This document shows positions 1-5,306 of a stretch of DNA of 5,306 nt, piece by piece. Every line of letters starts with the position of its first letter. Positions within the stretch are counted from its first letter, which is position 1. A model generated the notes under the pieces. That model was not told where the DNA came from, made no database searches, and saw nothing but the letters and a program-made list of their open reading frames with translations. The position numbers and the translations under genes are program-made. This stretch comes from Litorivicinus sp. Lineage in GTDB: Bacteria; Pseudomonadota; Gammaproteobacteria; Pseudomonadales; Litorivicinaceae. The stretch covers positions 1-5,306 of the forward strand of contig JAGYIK010000078.1 of the NCBI GenBank assembly GCA_018402605.1. The letters run 5' to 3'.

Positions 1-472
1 TGTTGACGGTCTTACCTACACCGGCACCACCAAACAATCCCACCTTTCCGCCTTTTGCGAACGGAGCGACGAGGTCGATCACTTTAATACCGGTCTCAAG
101 CAATTCGGTTGAAGCAGACTGTTCAGCAAATGTCGGTGCCTTGCGGTGAATCGGCATCCGACTTTTTTCGCCAATCGGACCCTTCTCATCAATCGGGTTA
201 CCCAGAACGTCCATGATACGGCCCAGGGTTTCTTGGCCGACAGGAACTGAAATCGCTGCCTTGGTGTTGTCCACCATCAGTCCGCGCGACAACCCTTCTG
301 TAGATCCCATCGCAATGGTCCGAACAATGCCGTCGCCCAGCTGCTGCTGTACCTCCAGAACAATCGGTTTCCCATCAATGGTCAGTGCATCATAGACTTG
401 AGGTACTGACTCACGCGGGAACTCGACGTCAATGACCGCGCCGATGATTTGGACAATCTTTCCGCTACTCAT
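1..472 (-). CDS. atpD: F1 ATP synthase subunit beta, N-terminal part (truncated by window edge)
   Basis: Beta is the catalytic subunit of F1; three copies alternate with alpha and make ATP from ADP and phosphate on the cytoplasmic side of the membrane. The frame starts with ATG at 472 (MSSGKIVQIIGAVIDVEF) and stays open to the window edge, giving 157 residues of a family normally about 460 long. Visible are the N-terminal beta-barrel domain (about residues 1-75), the conserved segment GRIMDVLGNPIDEKGPI (84-100), and the start of the nucleotide-binding domain with Walker A GGAGVGKT at 148-155, where Lys154 and Thr155 contact phosphate and magnesium. An AGGAG Shine-Dalgarno sits 7 bases before the ATG. 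The gene follows atpG after 26 bases, as in the usual operon. The C-terminal two thirds, including the catalytic glutamate and the DELSEED region, lie outside the window. Identification is secure. Confidence 0.98.
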   Translation of the reverse strand, partial: MSSGKIVQIIGAVIDVEFPRESVPQVYDALTIDGKPIVLEVQQQLGDGIVRTIAMGSTEGLSRGLMVDNTKAAISVPVGQETLGRIMDVLGNPIDEKGPIGEKSRMPIHRKAPTFAEQSASTELLETGIKVIDLVAPFAKGGKVGLFGGAGVGKTVN

Positions 473-498
473 CGTATTTCTCCTAAAACAATCCGTTA

Positions 499-1365
499 TT
501 ACAGTGCCGCAGCACCGCCAACAATTTCTGAAATTTCTTGTGTGATCGCTGCTTGACGCGCTTTGTTATACACAAGCTCTAAATCTTCAATCAGCTGACC
601 TGCGTTATCGGTCGCCGCTTTCATAGCAACCATTCGCGCTGCCTGCTCGCAGGCCAAATTTTCAACGACTGACTGGTAGACGAGGGACTCGATATAACGA
701 ATCAACAGCGCATCAAGAACCGTCGCAGCATCGGGCTCATAAATGTAATCCCAAAACATGCCGAGTTGTTCAATGTGGCCTGTCTCTTTCGGCAGCGGTA
801 AAAGCTGCTGAACAGTCGGCTTTTGCGTCATGGTATTCACAAATTGGTTGTAGACGACGTAAAGACGATCTATTCGTCCCTCTTCATATGCGTCCATCAT
901 GACTTTGACGCTACCGATCAAGTCGGCAACCGTTGGATGGTCACCGACGTGGCCCGCTGTCGCGACAACATTTCCGCCGAAACTTCTGAAAAAACCCAAC
1001 GCTTTTGAGCCAATAACAGCCAAGTCGACCTCAACGCCAGCCCCATGGTGAGCACCCATTTCAGAAACGACTTTCTTAAATAGGTTTGCGTTGAGTCCAC
1101 CGCAGAGTCCGCGATCCGTTGAAACAACGACATAACCCACGCGCGCAATTTCGCGCGCATCAAGGTAAAGGTGATTGTGCTCTGGATTCGCATGCGCTAA
1201 GTGGCCGATAACATCTAAGATGCGCTCTGCATAGGGGCGCGTGGCACTCATGCGCTCCTGAGCTTTCCGCATTTTTGAAGCCGCAACCAGTTGCATCGCA
1301 CTCGTAATTTTCTGCGTGTTCTTGATGCTTCCGATCTGGTTGCGAATTTCCTTACCAACTGCCAT
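499..1365 (-). CDS. atpG: F1 ATP synthase subunit gamma
   Basis: Gamma is the central rotor shaft that couples rotation of the c-ring to conformational change in the alpha3beta3 head. The 288 aa product is close to the E. coli length of 287. The N-terminal helix is typical (MAVGKEIRNQIGSIKNTQKI followed by TSAMQLVAASKM), with Met24 at the position of the well-studied E. coli gamma Met23. STDRGLCGGLN (82-92) is the conserved Rossmann-like segment, and the C-terminal helix ends ITQEISEIVGGAAAL, matching the signature region that inserts into the alpha3beta3 bore. The start ATG at 1365 has AGAGG 8 bases upstream. It lies 26 bases after atpA and 26 before atpD, consistent with one transcript. No truncation or missing motif was seen. 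Confidence 0.98.
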   Translation of the reverse strand: MAVGKEIRNQIGSIKNTQKITSAMQLVAASKMRKAQERMSATRPYAERILDVIGHLAHANPEHNHLYLDAREIARVGYVVVSTDRGLCGGLNANLFKKVVSEMGAHHGAGVEVDLAVIGSKALGFFRSFGGNVVATAGHVGDHPTVADLIGSVKVMMDAYEEGRIDRLYVVYNQFVNTMTQKPTVQQLLPLPKETGHIEQLGMFWDYIYEPDAATVLDALLIRYIESLVYQSVVENLACEQAARMVAMKAATDNAGQLIEDLELVYNKARQAAITQEISEIVGGAAAL

Positions 1366-1391
1366 GCCGTTTGCCTCTTTCTATATCGCGA

Positions 1392-2936
1392 TTAATAGGT
1401 CTGCGATGATTTGAAAGACTCGACAACGGCTTTCAATTTGCCGGCAATCTCGTCATTGTAATCGCCCTTCTTATTGATTTCCGTGCGGAGCTTTTTGTGC
1501 TCTGATCGGAAATAACTCAATAGAGCGGCCTCAAAAGCAACAACCCTGTTGACGTCGACGTCATCGAGGAAGCCTTCGTTCGCAACATAAAGAATCAATC
1601 CCATATCCGCGATTGACTGCGGACTATATTGCTTTTGCTTCATCAATTCTGTCACACGTTGACCGTGTTCCAACTGCTTACGTGTCGCATCATCCAAATC
1701 CGATGCAAACTGCGCAAACGCCGCCAACTCACGATACTGGGCTAAAGCCAGTCGAATACCGCCACCGAGCTTCTTGATGATTTTTGTTTGTGCCGCGCCG
1801 CCCACTCGAGATACTGAAATACCGGCGTTCATTGCCGGACGAATACCTGAGTTAAACAGGTTTGTCTCAAGGAAGATCTGACCGTCTGTGATTGAAATCA
1901 CGTTGGTTGGAACGAACGCAGACACGTCACCGGCCTGTGTTTCAATAATTGGCAACGCGGTCAGGGATCCTGTTTGACCCTTCACCTTACCGCCCGTGAA
2001 TTCTTCGACATACTCTGCGTTCACACGTGCAGCACGTTCGAGCAATCGAGAGTGCAAATAGAAAACATCACCGGGATACGCTTCTCGGCCTGGTGGACGA
2101 CGAAGCAACAAAGAGATCTGCCGATATGCGACAGCTTGCTTAGACAAATCGTCATAAACGATCAACGCATCTTCACCACGATCCCGGAAGTACTCACCCA
2201 TGGTGCAACCGGAAAACGGAGCCAAAAACTGCATAGACGCAGGGTCCGCCGCGCCCGCTGCGACAATGATCGTGTGATCCATTGCCCCATGTTCTTCGAG
2301 CTTGCGCACCACAGATGCGATCGACGACTGTTTTTGGCCAATCGCGACGTAGATACATTTTACGCCTGTATCTTTCTGGTTGATGATCGCATCAATCGCA
2401 ACGGCAGTCTTACCTGTCTGGCGGTCACCGATGATCAACTCACGCTGACCACGCCCAATTGGAACCATCGAGTCAATGGCTTTCAGGCCAGTTTGCACAG
2501 GCTGGTCGACCGACTTCCGTGCAATAACCCCAGGGGCAACTTTTTCAATCGCATCAGTACCATCTGCGTCGATATCGCCCTTCCCATCAATCGGGTTACC
2601 AAGCGCATCAACAACGCGTCCAAGCAGGCCATTACCAACCGGGACTTCGAGGATTCGTCCTGTACAACGGGCTGTTTGCCCCTCTGCAAGCTCTTGATAG
2701 TCGCCCAAAACAACGGCGCCTACAGAATCTCGCTCGAGGTTCAACGCCATGCCGAACACACCACCATCGAATTCGATCATTTCACCGTACATGACGTCGG
2801 CTAGACCGTAAATTCGAACGATACCGTCGGAAACCGAAACAATGGTTCCCTCGTTTTTCGCGGACACAGCGATGTCGGCTTTACCGATTCGCTGCTTGAT
2901 CAGTTCGCTGATCTCTGAAGGATTCAATTGATCCAT
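1392..2936 (-). CDS. atpA: F1 ATP synthase subunit alpha
   Basis: Alpha is the non-catalytic nucleotide-binding subunit of F1 and lends an arginine to each catalytic site. Its length of 514 aa compares with 513 in E. coli. The N-terminal stretch MDQLNPSEISELIKQRI is the segment that binds the delta subunit at the top of the head. The beta-barrel domain covers about residues 25-95. Walker A GDRQTGKT is at 170-177 (Lys176), and the Walker B strand ALIVYDD at 257-263. The alpha/beta family signature PAMNAGISVS is at 367-376, followed directly by Arg377, equivalent to the E. coli arginine finger alpha Arg376. The C-terminal helical domain is complete, ending FKSSQTY. The ATG at 2936 has an AGGA Shine-Dalgarno 7 bases away. 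The gaps to atpH (27 bases) and atpG (26 bases) fit operon transcription. Nothing is missing. Confidence 0.99.
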   Translation of the reverse strand: MDQLNPSEISELIKQRIGKADIAVSAKNEGTIVSVSDGIVRIYGLADVMYGEMIEFDGGVFGMALNLERDSVGAVVLGDYQELAEGQTARCTGRILEVPVGNGLLGRVVDALGNPIDGKGDIDADGTDAIEKVAPGVIARKSVDQPVQTGLKAIDSMVPIGRGQRELIIGDRQTGKTAVAIDAIINQKDTGVKCIYVAIGQKQSSIASVVRKLEEHGAMDHTIIVAAGAADPASMQFLAPFSGCTMGEYFRDRGEDALIVYDDLSKQAVAYRQISLLLRRPPGREAYPGDVFYLHSRLLERAARVNAEYVEEFTGGKVKGQTGSLTALPIIETQAGDVSAFVPTNVISITDGQIFLETNLFNSGIRPAMNAGISVSRVGGAAQTKIIKKLGGGIRLALAQYRELAAFAQFASDLDDATRKQLEHGQRVTELMKQKQYSPQSIADMGLILYVANEGFLDDVDVNRVVAFEAALLSYFRSEHKKLRTEINKKGDYNDEIAGKLKAVVESFKSSQTY

Positions 2937-2963
2937 GAAACGTTCCTTTCAAATTCTTTTAGC

Positions 2964-3503
2964 TTAAGCAGTTAAAGCCTCGGCAATTTTTGCCAAGCGA
3001 CCTTTAACTGTCGCGTCAATCACCGTATCGCTTGAGCGAATCTCAAAACCACCGATCAACGACTGATCTACAGCAGTTTCTATGCGGATCGTCTTTCCGG
3101 CATATTTGGATTTGAGCTTCGACTCAAGCAGCGCAATTTCATCGTTACTGAGTTCAAATGCACTTGTAATGGTGACATCCAACGCTTGCTGCCGTCCGGC
3201 GAGCAACCGCTCGTATTCAGTGGCGATTTCTGGCAGTGCCAACATCCGACCGTAATAGGCCAATGCATCAAGAAATGCGTCAGCGCCATCAGCCGGAGTC
3301 GTTGCAGTGAGATCAGACATGATCTTCACTTTTAAGTTGGCGTTGACACCAGGATTCTTCAGCGTCTCAATCATCGTTTCATCGGAAACAAGGATTGCGC
3401 AACACTGTAAAAAACCAAGCCAGGCTTCCTCCGCTTTGCATTCAACCGCATGCGCAAAAACTGCTTTCGCATAAGGCCTAGCAATGGTCGTGAGCTCTGC
3501 CAT
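2964..3503 (-). CDS. atpH: F1 ATP synthase subunit delta
   Basis: Delta is the stator subunit (OSCP homologue) that joins the top of the alpha3beta3 head to the C-terminal end of the b dimer. The product is 179 aa against 177 in E. coli. The N-terminal helical domain opens with the typical TIARPYAKAVF (6-16). The C-terminal region has the delta family signature around residues 141-158, including the Gly151-Gly152 pair in LIGGFEIRSSD, followed by DATVKGRLAKIAEAL. The region near residues 77-90 reads FLDALAYYGRMLAL, where many homologues have a LAENGRL-type sequence, so this stretch is somewhat divergent while the reading frame is sound. The ATG at 3503 has AAGGAG 7 bases upstream, and that Shine-Dalgarno overlaps the intended atpF stop, suggesting translational coupling. 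Identification rests on motifs plus position between atpF and atpA. Confidence 0.97.
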   Translation of the reverse strand: MAELTTIARPYAKAVFAHAVECKAEEAWLGFLQCCAILVSDETMIETLKNPGVNANLKVKIMSDLTATTPADGADAFLDALAYYGRMLALPEIATEYERLLAGRQQALDVTITSAFELSNDEIALLESKLKSKYAGKTIRIETAVDQSLIGGFEIRSSDTVIDATVKGRLAKIAEALTA

Positions 3504-3510
3504 TTGTCGA

Positions 3511-3517
3511 CTCCTTA
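3511..3517 (-). promoter_or_regulatory. Overlap of the atpF stop codon and the atpH Shine-Dalgarno
   Basis: The minus strand reads TAAGGAG at 3517-3511. TAA is the intended stop of atpF (after EEL), and AAGGAG is the Shine-Dalgarno for the atpH ATG at 3503, 7 bases on. This layout suggests that ribosomes finishing atpF help start atpH. It also marks where the atpF frame should end despite the upstream indels. Confidence 0.65.
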
Positions 3518-3984
3518 AAGCTCTTCGGCCAGTTCAGCCAAGAGTTTTTGTGAGCCGCTGCATCAACTGCCGCACTGAGAACGCGCTCAGCTCCCGTGAC
3601 AGCCAAAGGTGGCCACTTCCGCACGCAATGTTTTACGTGCTTGCGCAGCATCTTGGGCAATCTGAGCCTGTGCAGACACCATAATCTTGTCAGCTTCTGC
3701 CGGGCTTTATCCTGGGCTTCTTCAACAATTTGAGACGCGCTTGTTTGCCACGCTCAATCAGTTCAGACTTGCGCACGTGCCGCGATGAGCTCCCTCAGCA
3801 ATCTGGCCTTTCGCGTTTTCCAGCTCACGAGTTGCTTTGTCTGCCGCGTCTAACCCTTCTGCAATACGCTTTTGTCGATCAGCCATCGCCATGACAATTG
3901 GTGGTATTAATACATATTTCATGCAAAAGCCAACAAAGATCAGGAACGCCTTATCAGCTGACCTATCATGTAATTTAGATTCAC
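3515..3984 (-). pseudogene. atpF: F0 ATP synthase subunit b, reading frame broken by about seven indels (likely sequence error)
   Basis: Subunit b forms the peripheral stalk dimer, with one N-terminal membrane helix and a long coiled coil reaching delta. No single frame covers it. Starting at GTG 3984 (VNLNYMIGQLI), the frame ends at TGA 3942-3940. Other frames then supply AFLIFVGFCMKYV (membrane helix) and IVMAMADRQKRIAEGLDAAD, then ELIAARA, SELIERGKQAR, SQIVEEAQDKARQ, ADKIMVSAQAQIAQDAAQAR, LAVTGAERVLSAAVDAAAHK and LAELAEEL ending at TAA 3517-3515. Frame changes fall near 3950, 3793, 3770, 3735, 3697, 3606 and 3540, mostly one base gained or lost in short runs. Repaired, the product is about 155-156 aa, like the 156 aa E. 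coli subunit. The conserved Tyr-Val-Trp-Pro-Pro segment reads YVLIPP. GAGG lies 7 bases before the GTG. Surrounding codons are undamaged, so sequencing or assembly error is likelier than true loss; a real pseudogene cannot be excluded. Confidence 0.9.
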
Positions 3985-4033
3985 AGCCGTACCTCGCTAC
4001 GTTGGCAATGGGCCTCCTCTCCTCGGTGGCCGA
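3985..4033 (-). other. atpE-atpF intergenic gap with a GA-rich anti-SD-like tract
   Basis: This 49-base spacer separates the atpE stop from the GTG I take as the atpF start. It contains the tract GAGGAGAGGAGG at 4024-4013 on the minus strand, which could pair extensively with the 16S rRNA 3' end. A second GAGG lies 7 bases before the GTG at 3984. The first tract is 28 bases from the start, too far for normal initiation, and no sensible open frame starts just after it. Short GGCC copies flank the tract and could form a weak hairpin. Confidence 0.4.
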
Positions 4034-4285
4034 TTAAAGGTGCGCAATGAACGGGTTTTGCAGATGTAAGAACAGTGCCAAACCAACACCGATCATCGTT
4101 ACCGCATCCAAAAGGCCCGCAATAATGAACATTTTGGTCTGTAACATTGGAACTGTTTCTGGATTGCGCGCAGCGCCCTCCAAGAACTTACCGCCCAAAA
4201 TTGCGAAACCAATCGCTGTACCCAATGCGCCTAGGCCGATGATCAGTGCGACCGCCAAAACGGTCATTGATACTACTGCTTCCAT
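4034..4285 (-). CDS. atpE: F0 ATP synthase subunit c (proteolipid)
   Basis: Subunit c assembles into the membrane rotor ring and carries the ion that drives rotation. The 83 aa protein is a typical hairpin. Helix 1 spans about residues 8-32 and contains the glycine-rich packing sequence GLGALGTAIG (17-26). The polar loop GAARNPE (37-43) contacts gamma and epsilon, and helix 2 spans about 52-76. Asp60 in IAGLLDAVTMIG is the DCCD-reactive ion-binding carboxylate (E. coli Asp61). The Gln in helix 1 and Glu-Ser/Thr pair in helix 2 typical of sodium-binding c subunits are absent, so protons are the inferred coupling ion. A strong GGAGG lies 5 bases before the ATG, fitting the need for many copies per complex. 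It sits between atpB and atpF. Confidence 0.99.
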   Translation of the reverse strand: MEAVVSMTVLAVALIIGLGALGTAIGFAILGGKFLEGAARNPETVPMLQTKMFIIAGLLDAVTMIGVGLALFLHLQNPFIAHL

Positions 4286-4290
4286 AATTT

Positions 4291-4295
4291 CCTCC
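4291..4295 (-). promoter_or_regulatory. Strong Shine-Dalgarno of atpE
   Basis: The minus strand reads GGAGG, then AAATT, then the atpE ATG at 4285. This is one of the best anti-SD matches in the window. Subunit c is needed at roughly ten copies per complex, and in E. coli the atpE initiation region is known to be unusually efficient; similar enhanced translation here is an inference. The whole atpB-atpE gap (4286-4332, 47 bases) shows no other clear signal. Confidence 0.75.
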
Positions 4296-4332
4296 AGTCA
4301 AAGGACTTAGTTAAATGTAAATGGTGATTCGT

Positions 4333-5154
4333 TTAATGGTGCTCATGCGCCATCGACAGATACACGATAGTCAGCATCATGAAGATGAACGCCTGAAGCG
4401 TAATAACAAAGATGTGGAAAATTGCCCACGGCACTGAGAGAACCCACTGCAGATAAAACGGCAGCAAGGCAATCAGAATGAAAATCAACTCGCCTGCGTA
4501 CATATTTCCGAACAGTCGCAAAGCAAGTGAAATTGGTTTCGCAATCAGGCCAACACCCTCTAAAAGAAAGTTGAAAGGCATGAGCCATTTACCAAAAGGC
4601 TGCAGTGTGAGTTCACCGATGAACCCACCAGCACCTTTGATTTTGAAGGAGTAGAAAATGATCATTAAGAACACGCCCAACGACATCCCTAATGTGGCGT
4701 TTAAATCCGTCGTTGGCACGATTTTCATGTACTCAACGCCCGCGATGTTAAAAAGTCGAGGCACGAGATCTATAGGCAGCAATTTGACTGAATTCATGAT
4801 GAAAATCCAGCCAAAGATCGTAAGGGCCAGTGGCGCAACTAACTTACTTTTGCCATGAAATGTCTCGCGAACTGCAGAATCGACAAATTCCACGACCATT
4901 TCGACAAAGTTCAAAACACCGGATGGCACCCCTGAGGTGGCACGTTTTGCACCGGCATAAAAGATCCAACTCAAGATTATGCCGAGAAATAGTGCCCATC
5001 CAACAGTATCAACGTGGATCGCCATGAACCCCATTTCTGCCGCTTCTTGACCGCCATGGGCAAATGACCACCCATTGTCAGGATGATATCCATAGGTCAA
5101 ATTTGTGAGGTGGTGTTGGATGTACTCTGATGCTGTTGGGTTTTGAGATGCCAT
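4333..5154 (-). CDS. atpB: F0 ATP synthase subunit a
   Basis: Subunit a is the membrane stator that provides the two proton half-channels beside the c-ring. I place the start at ATG 5154 (MASQNPTASEYIQHHL), giving 273 aa against 271 in E. coli. GGAA lies 6 bases upstream. The frame could be extended four codons to a TTG at 5166, but that start is less convincing. Hydrophobic segments fall at about residues 48-68, 107-125, 155-171, 200-212, 221-240 and 244-267. Essential Arg213 lies in SLALRLFGNMYAGELIF (E. coli Arg210), with Glu222 and Gln254 matching E. coli Glu219 and Gln252. The ending TLQAFIFMMLTIVYLSMA is highly typical of gammaproteobacteria. It starts 12 bases after the atpI stop and lies 47 bases before atpE. 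All key residues are present. Confidence 0.98.
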   Translation of the reverse strand: MASQNPTASEYIQHHLTNLTYGYHPDNGWSFAHGGQEAAEMGFMAIHVDTVGWALFLGIILSWIFYAGAKRATSGVPSGVLNFVEMVVEFVDSAVRETFHGKSKLVAPLALTIFGWIFIMNSVKLLPIDLVPRLFNIAGVEYMKIVPTTDLNATLGMSLGVFLMIIFYSFKIKGAGGFIGELTLQPFGKWLMPFNFLLEGVGLIAKPISLALRLFGNMYAGELIFILIALLPFYLQWVLSVPWAIFHIFVITLQAFIFMMLTIVYLSMAHEHH

Positions 5155-5160
5155 CACGAA

Positions 5161-5164
5161 TTCC
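5161..5164 (-). promoter_or_regulatory. Ribosome binding site deciding the atpB start
   Basis: The minus strand reads GGAA, then TTCGTG, then ATG at 5154, a normal 6-base spacing. A longer AGAGGAAGG match at 5187-5179 lies inside the end of atpI, 12 bases before TTG 5166 and 24 before the ATG. It could assist initiation but is too far away for ordinary use at the ATG. This supports MASQ as the start over the TTG four codons upstream. Confidence 0.55.
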
Positions 5165-5166
5165 AA

Positions 5167-5306
5167 TTAGTATGTTGACCTTCCTCTCATCATGAGCGGA
5201 AGACTCAGTTGTCCGGCCAGAATTGCAACGATGAAACTGGCCAATACTGCCTCCGATACCAGCTCGTCTGCGTGCATCCATAGCACCGCGAACAGTATGG
5301 CGGTCA
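5167..5306 (-). CDS. atpI: Probable AtpI (ATP synthase protein I), C-terminal end (truncated by window edge)
   Basis: A minus-strand frame with its first full codon at 5304 reads 45 residues to TAA at 5169-5167. It begins TAILFAVLWMHADELVSEAV, continues LASFIVAILAGQL, and ends MMRGRSTY. Two hydrophobic stretches separated by a short acidic loop, then a basic tail, fit the last two membrane helices of AtpI/UncI. AtpI is a small poorly conserved membrane protein encoded first in many atp operons and linked to c-ring assembly or metal transport. The assignment rests mainly on position directly before atpB (12-base gap) plus hydrophobicity, since AtpI has few diagnostic residues. The N-terminal part, probably well over half of the protein, lies outside the window. 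Confidence 0.75.
   Translation of the reverse strand, partial: TAILFAVLWMHADELVSEAVLASFIVAILAGQLSLPLMMRGRSTY

Noticed and set aside
1974..2804. Plus-strand open frame of 276 codons opposite atpA
   Set aside because: It lies wholly antisense to the highly conserved atpA, has a low-complexity, Arg/Cys/His-rich composition with no recognisable domain, and is explained by codon bias of atpA.
3484..3684. Plus-strand 66-codon frame and minus-strand 60-codon frame (3478-3660) over the atpF end
   Set aside because: The plus-strand frame is an antisense shadow. The minus-strand frame contains the LAVTGAERVLSAAVDAAAHK piece of AtpF and is a fragment created by frameshifts, not a separate gene.
3515..3984. 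Programmed ribosomal frameshifting as an explanation for broken atpF
   Set aside because: About seven shifts in both directions in 470 bases, without slippery heptamers or conserved downstream structures, cannot plausibly be decoded by programmed frameshifting, and atpF is not known to use it.
4047..4310. Plus-strand 87-codon frame opposite atpE
   Set aside because: It is antisense to the complete and conserved subunit c gene, with no supporting motif or convincing ribosome binding site.
4286..4332. Terminator or promoter in the atpB-atpE gap
   Set aside because: No GC-rich inverted repeat followed by a T run and no convincing -35/-10 pair is visible. Only the atpE Shine-Dalgarno stands out.
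5078..5281. Minus-strand 67-codon frame across the atpI-atpB junction
   Set aside because: It overlaps the ends of atpI and atpB in another frame and has no hydrophobic or domain character. The neighbouring frame ending at 5167 is the one that fits AtpI.

Overview
The window is a slice of a bacterial F1Fo ATP synthase (atp/unc) operon, transcribed entirely from the minus strand. Read in the direction of transcription (right to left) the order is atpI (C-terminal end only), atpB, atpE, atpF, atpH, atpA, atpG, atpD (N-terminal third only). This is the canonical atpIBEFHAGDC order; atpC would lie beyond position 1 and the start of atpI beyond position 5306. No gene outside this operon is supported, and no mobile element, CRISPR array, RNA gene, promoter or terminator was seen.

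Organism: the proteins closely resemble gammaproteobacterial subunits. Alpha is 514 aa, gamma 288 aa, delta 179 aa, subunit c 83 aa with the sequence GLGALGTAIG near its N-terminus, and subunit a carries the LALRLFGNMYAGELIF segment. Base composition looks moderate (near 50% GC). A marine-type gammaproteobacterium is my guess from overall resemblance, not something the window proves.

Layout: 5306-5167 atpI tail; 5154-4333 atpB (subunit a); 4285-4034 atpE (subunit c); about 3984-3515 atpF (subunit b), with its reading frame broken in about seven places; 3503-2964 atpH (delta); 2936-1392 atpA (alpha); 1365-499 atpG (gamma); 472-1 atpD (beta, partial). Gaps between genes are short, from 11 to about 50 bases, and every intact gene has a Shine-Dalgarno-like sequence. 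Subunits a, b and c form the membrane Fo sector; alpha, beta, gamma and delta belong to F1. The c-ring carboxylate is Asp60 with no sodium-site signature, so the enzyme is most likely proton-driven.

The one real anomaly is atpF. All neighbours are intact, but a patch of roughly 450 bases covering atpF carries at least seven small insertions or deletions. If these are corrected by eye, a nearly perfect 155-156 aa subunit b appears. Indels confined to one patch, with codons otherwise conserved, in a gene needed for a working ATP synthase, point to local sequence or assembly error rather than genuine decay. I see no evidence of an undescribed biological system here.
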